Source of the DNA: an uncultured Legionellales bacterium | GTDB taxonomy: Bacteria; Pseudomonadota; Gammaproteobacteria; UBA1113 | NCBI GenBank assembly: GCA_945957175.1 | Contig: CAMFJL010000003.1 | Location: 62,001-126,000, forward strand | Direction: 5' to 3' | Length of the DNA: 64,000 nucleotides | Shown: piece after piece, positions 16,863 through 24,879 of the stretch | How the letters are laid out: each line of letters opens with the position of its first letter | How positions within the stretch are numbered: position 1 is the stretch's first letter | The notes under the pieces: generated by a model | Databases searched by the model: none | Told to the model about the DNA's origin: nothing | The model's input: the letters and a program-made list of their open reading frames with translations, nothing else | Made by a program: the position numbers and the translations under genes

Positions 16863-17162
16863 TTACAACGATTTGAGTGCTTGAATTAAGGCTTGTATTG
16901 CATGTTCATTGCGCTTACAAAATGTCCACTGCCCTTTGCGCTCGGTCGTAATAAGCCCTGCTTGTTGCAACAAGGCCAAATACTGTGAGACTGTCGATTG
17001 CGATAGGCCTATTTTCTGCTCAATTAACCCTACACAAACACCTTCTTTTTCAACATCGCAAATAGCTGATGAAAAATGCTTATGCGGCTCCTTGAGCCAT
17101 TGTAAAATTTTGAGCCGTTTCTCATTCGATAGGGCTTTCAAGACAGGCATTATATTCATCAT
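16863..17162 (-). CDS. ArsR/SmtB-family transcriptional repressor
   Basis: A 99-residue winged-helix protein. ALSNEKRLKILQWL forms the first helices, and the recognition region is GLSQSTVSQYLALLQQAGLI followed by the wing TTERKGQWTFCKRNE. Cysteines at about positions 35, 43 and 82 could serve thiol or metal sensing, but no classical CxC metal site is seen in the recognition helix. The first ATG is used; an internal ATG (residue 5) is possible and no strong Shine-Dalgarno is visible. The dyad directly upstream suggests autorepression. Confidence 0.92.
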   Translation of the reverse strand: MMNIMPVLKALSNEKRLKILQWLKEPHKHFSSAICDVEKEGVCVGLIEQKIGLSQSTVSQYLALLQQAGLITTERKGQWTFCKRNEHAIQALIQALKSL

Positions 17163-17170
17163 GATGCCAT

Positions 17171-17192
17171 TATATCGTATTTTTGCGATATA
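17171..17192. promoter_or_regulatory. ArsR-type operator upstream of its own gene
   Basis: TATATCG-N8-CGATATA begins 9 bases before the repressor start codon, where it would cover the promoter/ribosome-binding region. It has exactly the same arms and spacing as the dyad at 16828-16849. Confidence 0.7.
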
Positions 17193-17380
17193 TCAATATT
17201 TGTACTTACCGAAACGCATACCATCAAAAGTTGAACCCATTCATAGAAAGCTATTGCGGAGCCTTTACACTTTTTTAGACATAAGATTTCCTTAAGCTTC
17301 ACTTTGATATACTGATGGCCATTATGGTTGCGAGTTAGCTCTAGCCAAGACAACATTAATTAACTACATAGGAAATTGTC

Positions 17381-18853
17381 ATGCCAAGCCCAAACTTAGA
17401 CCGTGAAGAAATAGAAATAGAGCATGTTCCCGAGGATGTCTCACCAATACCTTATTTGGCTTCATTAGCTCCCAGTGCGCATGATACTCCATCGTCAGCT
17501 ATATTCGTTGCGGCGACCTCTTCGACTAGCGCTCCAACGCCATCAATACCTTCTTTGGCTTTGTTAGATCCTAACCCTGCTCCGAGTGTACATGGTACTT
17601 CATCCTCAGCTATATTCTTTGATAATGAGGCTGCGATATATATAGCTGCTAGATTGGGGCGCATCGATATGATGCAACGCTTAATCAACAAAGGCGTTGA
17701 TATAAACCTAGTCAACGATGTTGGCGCAAGTCTAATGCATGTAGCAGCTGAGCACGGGCATATAAGTATTCTTGAAGCCCTCACTCAAGCTGGTGTTAAT
17801 AGAAATGCGCAAGACCTGAATGGCAATACGCCGTTACATTATGCGGCTATGAATGGACAATTGCTAGCTGTACAATATCTTGTGCTACACGATGTAGATG
17901 TAAGTATAAAGAACACAAGTGGTGAAACTGCGCAAGAGTTGGCCTTAAAACTTAATAAATCAGACATTGCCTTTTGTTTACAAAGGTCGGGTACACTCAT
18001 AAGGAATAGCACCGATCGGGCTCTCTTTGCCAATATTGACAACGGCCAGATAACCTCAGTTCGTAGACGTCTTACCATTAGGCCTGAGCTGAGAGATGCA
18101 ACAAGGGGAGGGAGTGACAGCCCAGCACTCCAAGAAGGTTTGATGCATGCAACTGTTCGAGCTGGGCATGTCGAGATGATAGCATGCTTGCACAGTTTAG
18201 GCGTCTCCATAGATAAACCCAATAGTCTGAATCAAACGCCGTTACATATCGCAGCCTCTCTAGGAGATACAGCGGCTGTTAGTTTTCTTATTCAAAATGG
18301 TGCTGATATATGTAAAACAGATAATGATGGACAAACTGCGCAAGATCTGGCTGAAATAGCAAAACATCACGCAATTGCCAAGCTTTTAGCAAATTCTGGC
18401 ACTGTTGCCGTTATGCCATCGAGCTCATCAAGCAGTAGCGCTGCATCAAGTAGTTCAAGCTCGGTACAAAGTATAGATAACATTGCACTTCAACGTTTGG
18501 TCGATGCACTTCATGCGTTTGAGCGTGAACTGACAAAGATAGAAGGTACTGAAAATATGCAAGCAGCCTTGGCATCTTTTGGGCAAAGTCCGGCTATTGA
18601 TACTACGAATGCACTAGACGTATTAGACACACTTATTCAGTGTACTCACGAGCGTCCATCTTTCTTCCGTAGTGGGATGAGCCTCTTGAGTCCCGATAGC
18701 GTGCAGAAGAATAATAAGACATTTCATGAAGCAATGAGCTTATTAGGCAATCACAAGTTGGTGGCTAATCGTAACCAGCAGATCGATGTGTTTTGTAATG
18801 TGGTTAATGATATCATGCAAGCGCCAAAAACGACACCTTTAATGAGCCTTTGA
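17381..18853 (+). CDS. ankyrin-repeat protein
   Basis: A 490-residue protein with TAGGAAA before the ATG. An N-terminal Pro/Ser-rich stretch (1-80) precedes two ankyrin blocks, about 84-200 (three to four units, e.g. GNTPLHYAAMNGQLLAVQYL) and about 240-335 (three units, e.g. NQTPLHIAASLGDTAAVSFL). A poly-Ser linker (about 346-365) leads to a helical C-terminal domain of about 120 residues with no known family. Ankyrin proteins are frequent secreted host-interaction factors in intracellular gammaproteobacteria. No signal peptide is visible. A mobile-element remnant follows directly. Confidence 0.92.
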   Translation: MPSPNLDREEIEIEHVPEDVSPIPYLASLAPSAHDTPSSAIFVAATSSTSAPTPSIPSLALLDPNPAPSVHGTSSSAIFFDNEAAIYIAARLGRIDMMQRLINKGVDINLVNDVGASLMHVAAEHGHISILEALTQAGVNRNAQDLNGNTPLHYAAMNGQLLAVQYLVLHDVDVSIKNTSGETAQELALKLNKSDIAFCLQRSGTLIRNSTDRALFANIDNGQITSVRRRLTIRPELRDATRGGSDSPALQEGLMHATVRAGHVEMIACLHSLGVSIDKPNSLNQTPLHIAASLGDTAAVSFLIQNGADICKTDNDGQTAQDLAEIAKHHAIAKLLANSGTVAVMPSSSSSSSAASSSSSSVQSIDNIALQRLVDALHAFERELTKIEGTENMQAALASFGQSPAIDTTNALDVLDTLIQCTHERPSFFRSGMSLLSPDSVQKNNKTFHEAMSLLGNHKLVANRNQQIDVFCNVVNDIMQAPKTTPLMSL

Positions 18854-18871
18854 TAATCTATTCGCATCTAT

Positions 18872-18906
18872 GGCGGCTTAGCTCAGTGGAATGAGCTTGT
18901 AGCCGC
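18872..18906 (+). other. tRNA-like double hairpin (possible 5' tRNA fragment)
   Basis: GCGGCT (18873-18878) pairs with AGCCGC (18901-18906), and inside it AGCTC pairs with GAGCT across AGTGGAAT. The left part resembles an acceptor strand plus a tRNA D-arm (TAGCTCAGTGG), but no anticodon or T-arm follows. It may be a tRNA gene cut by insertion of the ORF6N element, or a coincidental terminator-like fold without a T-run. Confidence 0.4.
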
Positions 18907-18910
18907 TAAC

Positions 18911-19249
18911 ATGCATGAGTATAGATACATAATCATTGATGCAGATGTGGCTGATTTATACGGCATTGAAAAGAAACAAGTCAACCAAGCAGTTAAAAAT
19001 AACCCTGAAAAATTTCTAAATGGTTACTTATTTGAACTAGACACTAATGATAAAAATGAACCGGTAAAAAATTTTGACCGGTTCAAAAAACTCAAACATT
19101 CTTCTGCAACGTTAAAAGGCTTTACAGAAAAAGGTCTATACCCAAATAACTTCAAAATGCACAGAAGTTTGTATGTAGGGGCGGCCCTCGTGGCCGTCCG
19201 TCGACGGACAGGCGCAAGGCCTGCCTCTACAACCCAATATCATCTATGA
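18911..19249 (+). pseudogene. ORF6N-domain protein, truncated
   Basis: Residues 1-80 match the ORF6N DNA-binding domain of phage and mobile-element regulators: IDADVADLYGIEKKQVNQAV, NNPEKF-NGYLFEL and GFTEKGLY. In the family, FTEKGLYML continues into a long second half. Here the sequence veers off after GLY and runs into a palindromic repeat at 19175 before stopping, so the last about 30 codons are not original. No ribosome-binding site is seen. Confidence 0.75.
19175..19230. repeat. 56-bp imperfect palindrome (MITE/REP-like)
   Basis: Two 26-base arms (19175-19200 and 19205-19230), starting GTAGGGGCGG and ending CTGCCTCTAC, pair with a few mismatches around TCGA. GC content is far above its surroundings. 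It interrupts the ORF6N remnant. Elements of this kind are dispersed in many bacterial genomes. Confidence 0.75.
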
Positions 19250-19460
19250 TTTTTTCGTATTTTGAAAGATTACTATAGATACCCGTGAGCTTTGAAAATA
19301 CTATGTTATAAAAACAGCCAGGCCCCCGCAAACAAGCCGCGGGGCGTAGGCGAGGTAGAGAGCGAGTGCTTGCAGGCTTGTATTTTGAAATGAATTGAGT
19401 GTGTATTATTTAGAATGATAGAGTTGAGTTATTTTGAATCACGATGTTCAAAAAATGTAC

Positions 19461-19536
<76 letters not shown>

Positions 19537-19579
19537 AAAAAAATGACTTTAACTTAAACCTCATGCTATCCATGCATAC

Positions 19580-19665
19580 AATTTTGTCATCGCCACGCGA
19601 TGGCTTTATTACCCCTCATCCGACCTTCGGTCACCTTCTTCCGCAAGGGGAGAAGGGCATTTTTA
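19580..19665. repeat. diverged intergenic repeat, copy 1
   Basis: This stretch shares a spaced pattern with 40712-40795: CATCGC-n-ACGC, then CTTTAT, then TCATCCG or TTATCCGG and CCT, then ACC, then GCATTTTTAT. It also contains the CTTCTTCCGCAAGGGGAG palindrome type known from many dispersed bacterial repeats. Mobile-element scar or REP-like unit; no coding signal. Confidence 0.45.
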
Positions 19666-19736
19666 TACTTTATGTGACTATGTAATCAAGAAACTTGCAC
19701 TTCGAAGTCACTTGACACCCCAGCTCCAAAATTAGG

Positions 19737-20441
19737 TCATACAAGGTCGCTGATCTTACCAGGATGAGTCACATTGTCAAGGCATTCAAAATAAAATACC
19801 GGGGCTGTATCATTGACCACAAGCCATGCGAGCCCTTGCCCCAATTGAAGCTCAGCGCATTCAGATAACATACTATTGCTCACCGATAAGCTATAACCAA
19901 CATCTAAGTTCGCCTGCACGAGCGGATAACGCACCCCCGTCAAATTAACCGCTTGCATAGCCTCTAACGGTAACAAAGAAAATACGGCATCCGCCTTTGT
20001 CTGCCATCGATAATGCCATCCAGGCTGAATCAAAATAACACTGCTATTTGCATCACGGACAACAAAAGGGAGGCATCTTAATTTGGGATGCGTCAATAAT
20101 AATAAATTAGCTAGGCTTTGATCTAAACGCCCACCTAAAGCAGCTATTAATGTTATCACTCGTGGTTTAAGATTTACCGCATAGTGTAAAGCAATTTCCA
20201 GATCAGTCATATCTTTATCACTTGGATAAATGTCAAAGGCAACACCTTTGTCTTGTAATCGCGTATATATTTCTTGTGGCAAAGAGTCTAAATCGCCTAT
20301 GACTAAATCGGGCAATCGTCCATGCGACTCGCAGAAACTTGCGCCATTATCACACGCCAACAATTTATCAGCTTGTTTTAAACAAGCTAAAATAGCAGGC
20401 GTTTCAGAAAAATCACCATTAGCAACAATGACAATATGCAT
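19737..20441 (-). CDS. thiN: thiamine pyrophosphokinase
   Basis: A 234-residue enzyme transferring pyrophosphate from ATP to thiamine to make thiamine diphosphate. Family motifs are VIVANGDF, LLACDNGA, DLVIGDLDSL, SDKDMTDLE and ALGGRLDQSLAN, which supply the ATP/Mg site. Its ATG directly follows the dut stop codon (TAAATG), so the two are translationally linked. With no thi synthesis genes nearby, thiamine may be salvaged, which is inference. Confidence 0.92.
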   Translation of the reverse strand: MHIVIVANGDFSETPAILACLKQADKLLACDNGASFCESHGRLPDLVIGDLDSLPQEIYTRLQDKGVAFDIYPSDKDMTDLEIALHYAVNLKPRVITLIAALGGRLDQSLANLLLLTHPKLRCLPFVVRDANSSVILIQPGWHYRWQTKADAVFSLLPLEAMQAVNLTGVRYPLVQANLDVGYSLSVSNSMLSECAELQLGQGLAWLVVNDTAPVFYFECLDNVTHPGKISDLV

Positions 20442-20897
20442 TTAGCGTTGGCCTGAGCTGCCAAAACCACCTTCACCGCGCTCACTGGCAACAAATGCGT
20501 CGACTTGCTGAAAGTTTGCTTGGATGACTGGCACAATAATCATTTGGGCAATCCGATCACCTGGCTGAATAGTCACATGATCTTGCCCCCGATTCCAACA
20601 AGACACTTTAAGCTCACCCTGATAATCTGAATCGATCAAACCTACAAGATTACCTAACACTATCCCTTGCTTATGCCCAAGCCCTGAGCGAGGTAGAATC
20701 ATCGCTGCATAATGTGGGTCAGCGAGATAAATGGCCATGCCCGTGGGAATAAGCTCGGCTTGGCCCGGCGCTAATTGCATGGGGGTATCCACGCAGGCGC
20801 GTAAATCCAAGCCTGCAGAGCCTTCCGTTGCATAACTTGGTAAGGGGAACGCATTACCCAAACGCTTATCTAATATCTTAAATTGTACTGAAATCAT
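20442..20897 (-). CDS. dut: dUTP diphosphatase
   Basis: A 151-residue trimeric dUTPase with the five family motifs: [33 protein letters not shown] and the C-terminal [10 protein letters not shown] arm. It hydrolyses dUTP to dUMP, keeping uracil out of DNA and feeding dTMP synthesis. The start at 20897 has GGAG 6 bases upstream; the frame extends seven residues further without a signal. It lies between coaBC and thiN, the coaBC-dut order being common in gammaproteobacteria. Confidence 0.96.
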   Translation of the reverse strand: MISVQFKILDKRLGNAFPLPSYATEGSAGLDLRACVDTPMQLAPGQAELIPTGMAIYLADPHYAAMILPRSGLGHKQGIVLGNLVGLIDSDYQGELKVSCWNRGQDHVTIQPGDRIAQMIIVPVIQANFQQVDAFVASERGEGGFGSSGQR

Positions 20898-20920
20898 GTT
20901 ATCTCCAAATATCATCAAAC

Positions 20921-22129
20921 CTACGTTGCATCTTTTGCTATTTTCTCGAGTATTACGCTAGCCAATTTAATTTTTGACATCATCGGCAACGCCTCAACCT
21001 CATGGGCTTTCACTAAAGTTACTTGATTTTCATCCACCTGAAAACCAAGATTGGGACCTACCAAATTAGCAATAATAACATCAGCCCCTTTATTGTTTAA
21101 TTTCTCACGCGCTTTTTCAAGCAAATCTTCTGTTTGGGCAGCAAAGCCCACACAATACGGTTTTTGGGGAAGCCGGCAGATGCTTGCTAAAATATCGGGA
21201 TTTGGCACTAAGTCTAATGACCACGATTGACCTTGCTTAGGTAACTTTTGTGTACCCTTATGCGCGGGACGATAATCTGCAACGGCAGCAGCCGCAATAA
21301 ATACATGACAAGGCATCGCTTGCAAACATGCAGCCAGCATAGCCTCAGCCGTATCTACACGAATACAATGCACGCCTGCTGGCGCACATAAAGCCGTAGG
21401 ACCACTGATGAGCGTAACACGAGCACCCATGGCCTGCGCCGCACTCGCCAAAGCATAACCCATTTTGCCTGAGCTGTGATTTGTGATAAATCGCACGGGA
21501 TCCAAAGCTTCTTGTGTAGGACCTGCGGTAATAACAACATGCCTGCCATTGAATAGCGTCGTAGGCTTTCTTTGCGTTAGCGCAGCAACAATAGCTGCAG
21601 GTTCAGGCAAACGGCCTGGCCCCACATCACCGCAAGCTTGCTCACCTTCGGCAGGTTCTATCACATGAACGCCGCGCTGCTTCAGTAACATAACGTTCGC
21701 CTGCGTGGCTTGTGCCTGCCACATCTGTTGATTCATAGCCGGTGCAACCCATATAGAAGCCGTTGTTGCCAGGATCAGTGTCGACAATAAATCATCCGCA
21801 AGACCATGTGCAAATTTTGCCAATATATCTGCTGTTGCAGGCGCTACGATCACGTGATCCGCCCATTTCGCAAGCTCAATATGACCCATCGCAGCTTCTG
21901 CTTGCAGATCCCATAAGCTATCATGCACCGGATGGCCACTTAAGGCCTGTAAGGTCATGGGGGTGATAAATGCTTTAGCCGCATCCGTCATCACCACACG
22001 AACCTCGGCACCTGCTTGTTTTAACAAACGCACCAATTCTGCGCCTTTGTACGCAGCAATACCGCCGCTGATGCCCACCAACATACGCTGGTGATGTAAA
22101 GGCTTATCTGTCGTCTTAGTCATCGTCAT
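20921..22129 (-). CDS. coaBC: bifunctional phosphopantothenoylcysteine decarboxylase / phosphopantothenate-cysteine ligase
   Basis: A 402-residue fusion catalysing two steps of coenzyme A synthesis. The N-terminal flavoprotein CoaC part (about 14-190) has [11 protein letters not shown], the catalytic His in [11 protein letters not shown], and PAMNQQMW followed by [15 protein letters not shown]. The C-terminal CoaB part (about 200-400) has [19 protein letters not shown] and ISGPT. Length and order are normal. It is divergent from adk across 157 bases and followed closely by dut. Confidence 0.96.
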   Translation of the reverse strand: MTMTKTTDKPLHHQRMLVGISGGIAAYKGAELVRLLKQAGAEVRVVMTDAAKAFITPMTLQALSGHPVHDSLWDLQAEAAMGHIELAKWADHVIVAPATADILAKFAHGLADDLLSTLILATTASIWVAPAMNQQMWQAQATQANVMLLKQRGVHVIEPAEGEQACGDVGPGRLPEPAAIVAALTQRKPTTLFNGRHVVITAGPTQEALDPVRFITNHSSGKMGYALASAAQAMGARVTLISGPTALCAPAGVHCIRVDTAEAMLAACLQAMPCHVFIAAAAVADYRPAHKGTQKLPKQGQSWSLDLVPNPDILASICRLPQKPYCVGFAAQTEDLLEKAREKLNNKGADVIIANLVGPNLGFQVDENQVTLVKAHEVEALPMMSKIKLASVILEKIAKDAT

Positions 22130-22286
22130 GAACCCATATCTTGAGGATTTAAGTATATACCTAATTCAATACGACTGCGCCATGATCCTTGGTAGATCAA
22201 GACTATCGATAGCAGTTCTCACAGTTTACTGCGCTTTAGAACTATGAAATAATGGCGAACTTTGTGATTGTTGAGGAATACGCGCA

Positions 22287-22946
22287 ATGCGCATGACATT
22301 ATTAGGTGCACCGGGTGCCGGCAAAGGCACGCAAGCCAGTTTTATTACCCAAACCTTTGGAATCCCGCAAATTTCAACGGGTGAAATGCTACGTGCTGCC
22401 GTCAAGGCAGGCACACCGCTGGGTCTTAAGGCCAAAGCCATTATGGATGCTGGCCAGCTTGTCTCTGATGATCTGATGATTGAGCTGGTTGCTAAGCGTA
22501 TTGCTGAGCCCGACTGTGCTAAAGGTTTCTTACTTGATGGATTTCCGCGTACAGAAGTACAAGCTCAAGCACTCATCACACACGGTATTCAATTAGATTG
22601 TGTTATCGAAATCAATGTACCTGATGATGATATTGTAGAGCGTATGTCTGGTCGTCTTTGGCACCCAAGTTCCGGACGTGTCTATCACCGCACTTTTAAT
22701 CCCCCAAAACAAGCGGGTTTAGACGATATAACCGGCGAGCCCCTAGTACAACGTGCAGATGATAATGAAGTCACCGTACGGGAACGCTTAAAGGTTTATC
22801 ATCAACAAACCAAACCTTTAGCTGCGTTCTATCAAGCGATGGCAGAGCAACCAGGACATCCGATCGCGTTTTATACCATTGACGGTACCGCTGATATTGA
22901 TCACATACGTCAGCAAATTTTAGCACTTTTACAGAAGGAAGCTTAA
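22287..22946 (+). CDS. adk: adenylate kinase
   Basis: A 219-residue long-form adenylate kinase. The P-loop is [12 protein letters not shown], followed by [10 protein letters not shown], the LID Arg motif GFPRTEVQA, and a LID domain ([13 protein letters not shown] and onward) with the His/Ser-type rather than four-Cys lid. It interconverts ATP, AMP and ADP. GAGGAA precedes the ATG by about 8 bases. It heads a tight plus-strand set adk-trx-hemH-6S RNA. Confidence 0.96.
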   Translation: MRMTLLGAPGAGKGTQASFITQTFGIPQISTGEMLRAAVKAGTPLGLKAKAIMDAGQLVSDDLMIELVAKRIAEPDCAKGFLLDGFPRTEVQAQALITHGIQLDCVIEINVPDDDIVERMSGRLWHPSSGRVYHRTFNPPKQAGLDDITGEPLVQRADDNEVTVRERLKVYHQQTKPLAAFYQAMAEQPGHPIAFYTIDGTADIDHIRQQILALLQKEA

Positions 22947-22947
22947 T

Positions 22948-23328
22948 ATGCCAACGAATCTCATTGAAGCGCATAACGCTAATTTTGATGCCTTGCTCGA
23001 TACTCATCCGTTTCTTATCTTAGATTTTTGGGCTGAATGGTGTGGGCCTTGCAAAGCATTTGAACCTGTTTTTGAAGAAACTGCAGCAGAATTCCCAGAT
23101 ATTACCTTCGCTAAAGTCAATGTTGACAAAGAATCTGAGCTTGCTCAATCATTTGGCGTGCGTTCTATTCCTTTTTTGGTCATTATGCGCGATAAAGTAG
23201 CTTTATTTTCAGAATCCGGTGCACTACCTAAAGCAGCACTGAAAGATCTCATTACGCAAGCTCAAGGCTTAGACATGGCTAAAGTGCATCATGATTTAAA
23301 CAAAGACACCTCTGACAAGCATGAGTAA
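22948..23328 (+). CDS. thioredoxin-family protein
   Basis: A 126-residue cytoplasmic thioredoxin fold with the redox site WCGPC at residues 31-35, the buried Asp at 26 (LILDFWAEW) and cis-Pro in SIPFLVI. A C-terminal extension of about 20 polar residues goes beyond the usual 105-108 of TrxA. It begins one base after the adk stop with AAGGAAG upstream, and its end overlaps hemH by 8 bases, implying translational coupling. Confidence 0.92.
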   Translation: MPTNLIEAHNANFDALLDTHPFLILDFWAEWCGPCKAFEPVFEETAAEFPDITFAKVNVDKESELAQSFGVRSIPFLVIMRDKVALFSESGALPKAALKDLITQAQGLDMAKVHHDLNKDTSDKHE

Positions 23329-24301
23329 TACCCGTTATGGTGTGCTCGTCGTTAACTTAGGCACACCAGACGCGCCTACAACTCAGGCTGTTCGACGTTA
23401 CCTTAATCGGTTTTTAAGTGATCGTCGTGTGGTTGATTTACCTCCAATATTATGGCAACCCCTGTTAAAAGGACTGATAACACCCATACGAGCACCTCGC
23501 TCTGCCAATAATTATCAAAAAATTTGGATGCCTACTGGCTCCCCACTACATGTTTATAGTGACGCCATTGTAGCTAACCTTCGTCAAGCTTTATCGCAAC
23601 TATCAACACCTCACATAGCTGTAGAGCTTGCCATGAGCTATAGCAATCCTTCCATTGCTGAAGGTATACGGAAACTTGAAGCCGCTCATATCACCGATCT
23701 CATTGTGCTCCCCTTATATCCGCAATATGCTAATTCCACAACAGCCGCTGTATTTGACGCAGTTGTACAGACACTTCAAACATCGGCTTATTTGCCACAA
23801 TTGCATTTTATTCGCGATTATTACGCACATCCCGCGTATATCAGCGCGCTACAACATAGTGTCAATCAACATATACAAGAGCACGGCAAGCCACAAAAGC
23901 TATTATTATCCTTTCATGGACTGCCCATGCGTGCTGTGAATAAGGGTGATCCTTACCCCTCACAATGCGAAGCTACAGCCAAGACCTTAGCCCAATCATT
24001 AGCCCTGACGTCAGAGGACTGGCTGCTGTGTTATCAATCCCGCTTCGGTAAAGCGGCATGGTTACCACCAGAGACCCTCGGCACACTCAAAGCTTTACCG
24101 TCACAAGGCATTACCGAGGTTGCCGTCATTTGCCCAGGCTTTGCAGCAGATTGTTTAGAAACCTTAGAAGAAATTGCGATGTTAAATCGTAACGCTTTTT
24201 TGGCTGCAGGCGGCAAGCAATACCATTATATTCCCGCACTCAATGCGAGTCCCCAACATATTGATGCACTGATTCAAATCATTAAACAATTTATGCTATA
24301 A
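23321..24301 (+). CDS. hemH: ferrochelatase
   Basis: A 326-residue enzyme that inserts Fe(II) into protoporphyrin IX, the last step of heme synthesis, at the inner membrane. Motifs are GVLVVNLGTPDAPT, AMSYSNPSI, PLYPQYANSTTAA, the catalytic His in LLSFHGLPMRAV, GDPYPSQC, and PGFAADCLETLEE with the conserved Glu. The ATG lies inside the thioredoxin gene. The stop codon is part of the -10 element of the downstream 6S RNA promoter. Confidence 0.96.
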   Translation: MSNTRYGVLVVNLGTPDAPTTQAVRRYLNRFLSDRRVVDLPPILWQPLLKGLITPIRAPRSANNYQKIWMPTGSPLHVYSDAIVANLRQALSQLSTPHIAVELAMSYSNPSIAEGIRKLEAAHITDLIVLPLYPQYANSTTAAVFDAVVQTLQTSAYLPQLHFIRDYYAHPAYISALQHSVNQHIQEHGKPQKLLLSFHGLPMRAVNKGDPYPSQCEATAKTLAQSLALTSEDWLLCYQSRFGKAAWLPPETLGTLKALPSQGITEVAVICPGFAADCLETLEEIAMLNRNAFLAAGGKQYHYIPALNASPQHIDALIQIIKQFML

Positions 24302-24302
24302 T
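24297..24302 (+). promoter_or_regulatory. -10 element of the 6S RNA promoter
   Basis: TATAAT overlaps the hemH stop codon and lies 7 bases before the predicted 6S RNA 5' end at 24310. The -35 is weak: TTCAAA at 24273-24278 with an 18-base spacer is the best candidate. Confidence 0.6.
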
Positions 24303-24309
24303 CAAATAA

Positions 24310-24479
24310 GAGTGTTTGCGTAAGGTTTGAACTTCTGAGCCGATAAATAGCAGAATCGGACCTAGTGGCTCTATCGGTTGTGGTGTGCATGTCTGTCTTG
24401 CATAGAAAGCCTAAAACAATCATGTGCCGTGTCCACCTACGTGTAAGTGGGTTCAGCTAAGTCGACCCCGCAGCACTCC
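24310..24479 (+). ncRNA. ssrS: 6S RNA
   Basis: Ends pair as a closing stem: GAGTGTTTGCG at the 5' end with CGCAGCACTC at the 3' end. The conserved gammaproteobacterial core follows: CTGAGCCGATA, then CGGTTGTGGTGTGCATG, AGAAAGCCTAAAAC and a CCACCTACGTGTAAGTGGG hairpin. The length of about 170 is slightly shorter than E. coli 6S (about 184). The RNA mimics an open promoter and sequesters sigma70 RNA polymerase in stationary phase. In many relatives ssrS is followed by the formyl-THF cyclo-ligase gene; here it follows hemH and ends in its own terminator. Confidence 0.9.
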
Positions 24480-24483
24480 TTTT

Positions 24484-24509
24484 AAAAAGCCCGCGTATGC
24501 GGGTTTTTT
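24484..24509 (+). terminator. intrinsic terminator after 6S RNA
   Basis: CCCGC (24490-24494), loop GTAT, GCGGG (24499-24503), then six T, preceded by an A-run. It ends the hemH/6S transcription unit and the A/T symmetry could make it bidirectional. Confidence 0.92.
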
Positions 24510-24515
24510 ATTATT

Positions 24516-24879
24516 CGCTTATAGCCACACTTCCTTTGCCCATGAGGCCTTTTCAGAAACTCGCTTTCCGTTGTTAAGGCAAAAGAGTACTTGCGTCCAT
24601 AGACGCGTAAATCAAGATATAGACAAGAAGTGAACACGCATTAATACACAAAGTGGCGTCATCAAAGAAATCCACTGTAACATCATTGCAACAAAACACC
24701 AATCTATGCATTCTAACAAGGAAACCTTAAGCTTTCAGGTGTTATACTGTTTATATGTTAGACAACTAAAGATATAAACAGCAACTGTAAAACTGACTTA
24801 AATCTAGGAAGTTCTGCAATCATTGATGATTCGCTTGAGTTAGGTACCTTAGAGGTACAAAGACCGAGAGGATAAGACA
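24516..24879. other. intergenic with no supported gene
   Basis: There is no coding region or RNA recognised between the 6S terminator and the giant coiled-coil gene. It should hold the promoter of that gene, but no clear -35/-10 pair stands out. Confidence 0.4.

Noticed and set aside
16909-17295. 128-codon plus-strand frame
   Set aside because: Antisense to the ArsR gene, with no supporting start signal.
24424-24633. 69-codon frame starting inside the 6S RNA
   Set aside because: It overlaps the 6S 3' part and its terminator; the RNA explains the sequence.
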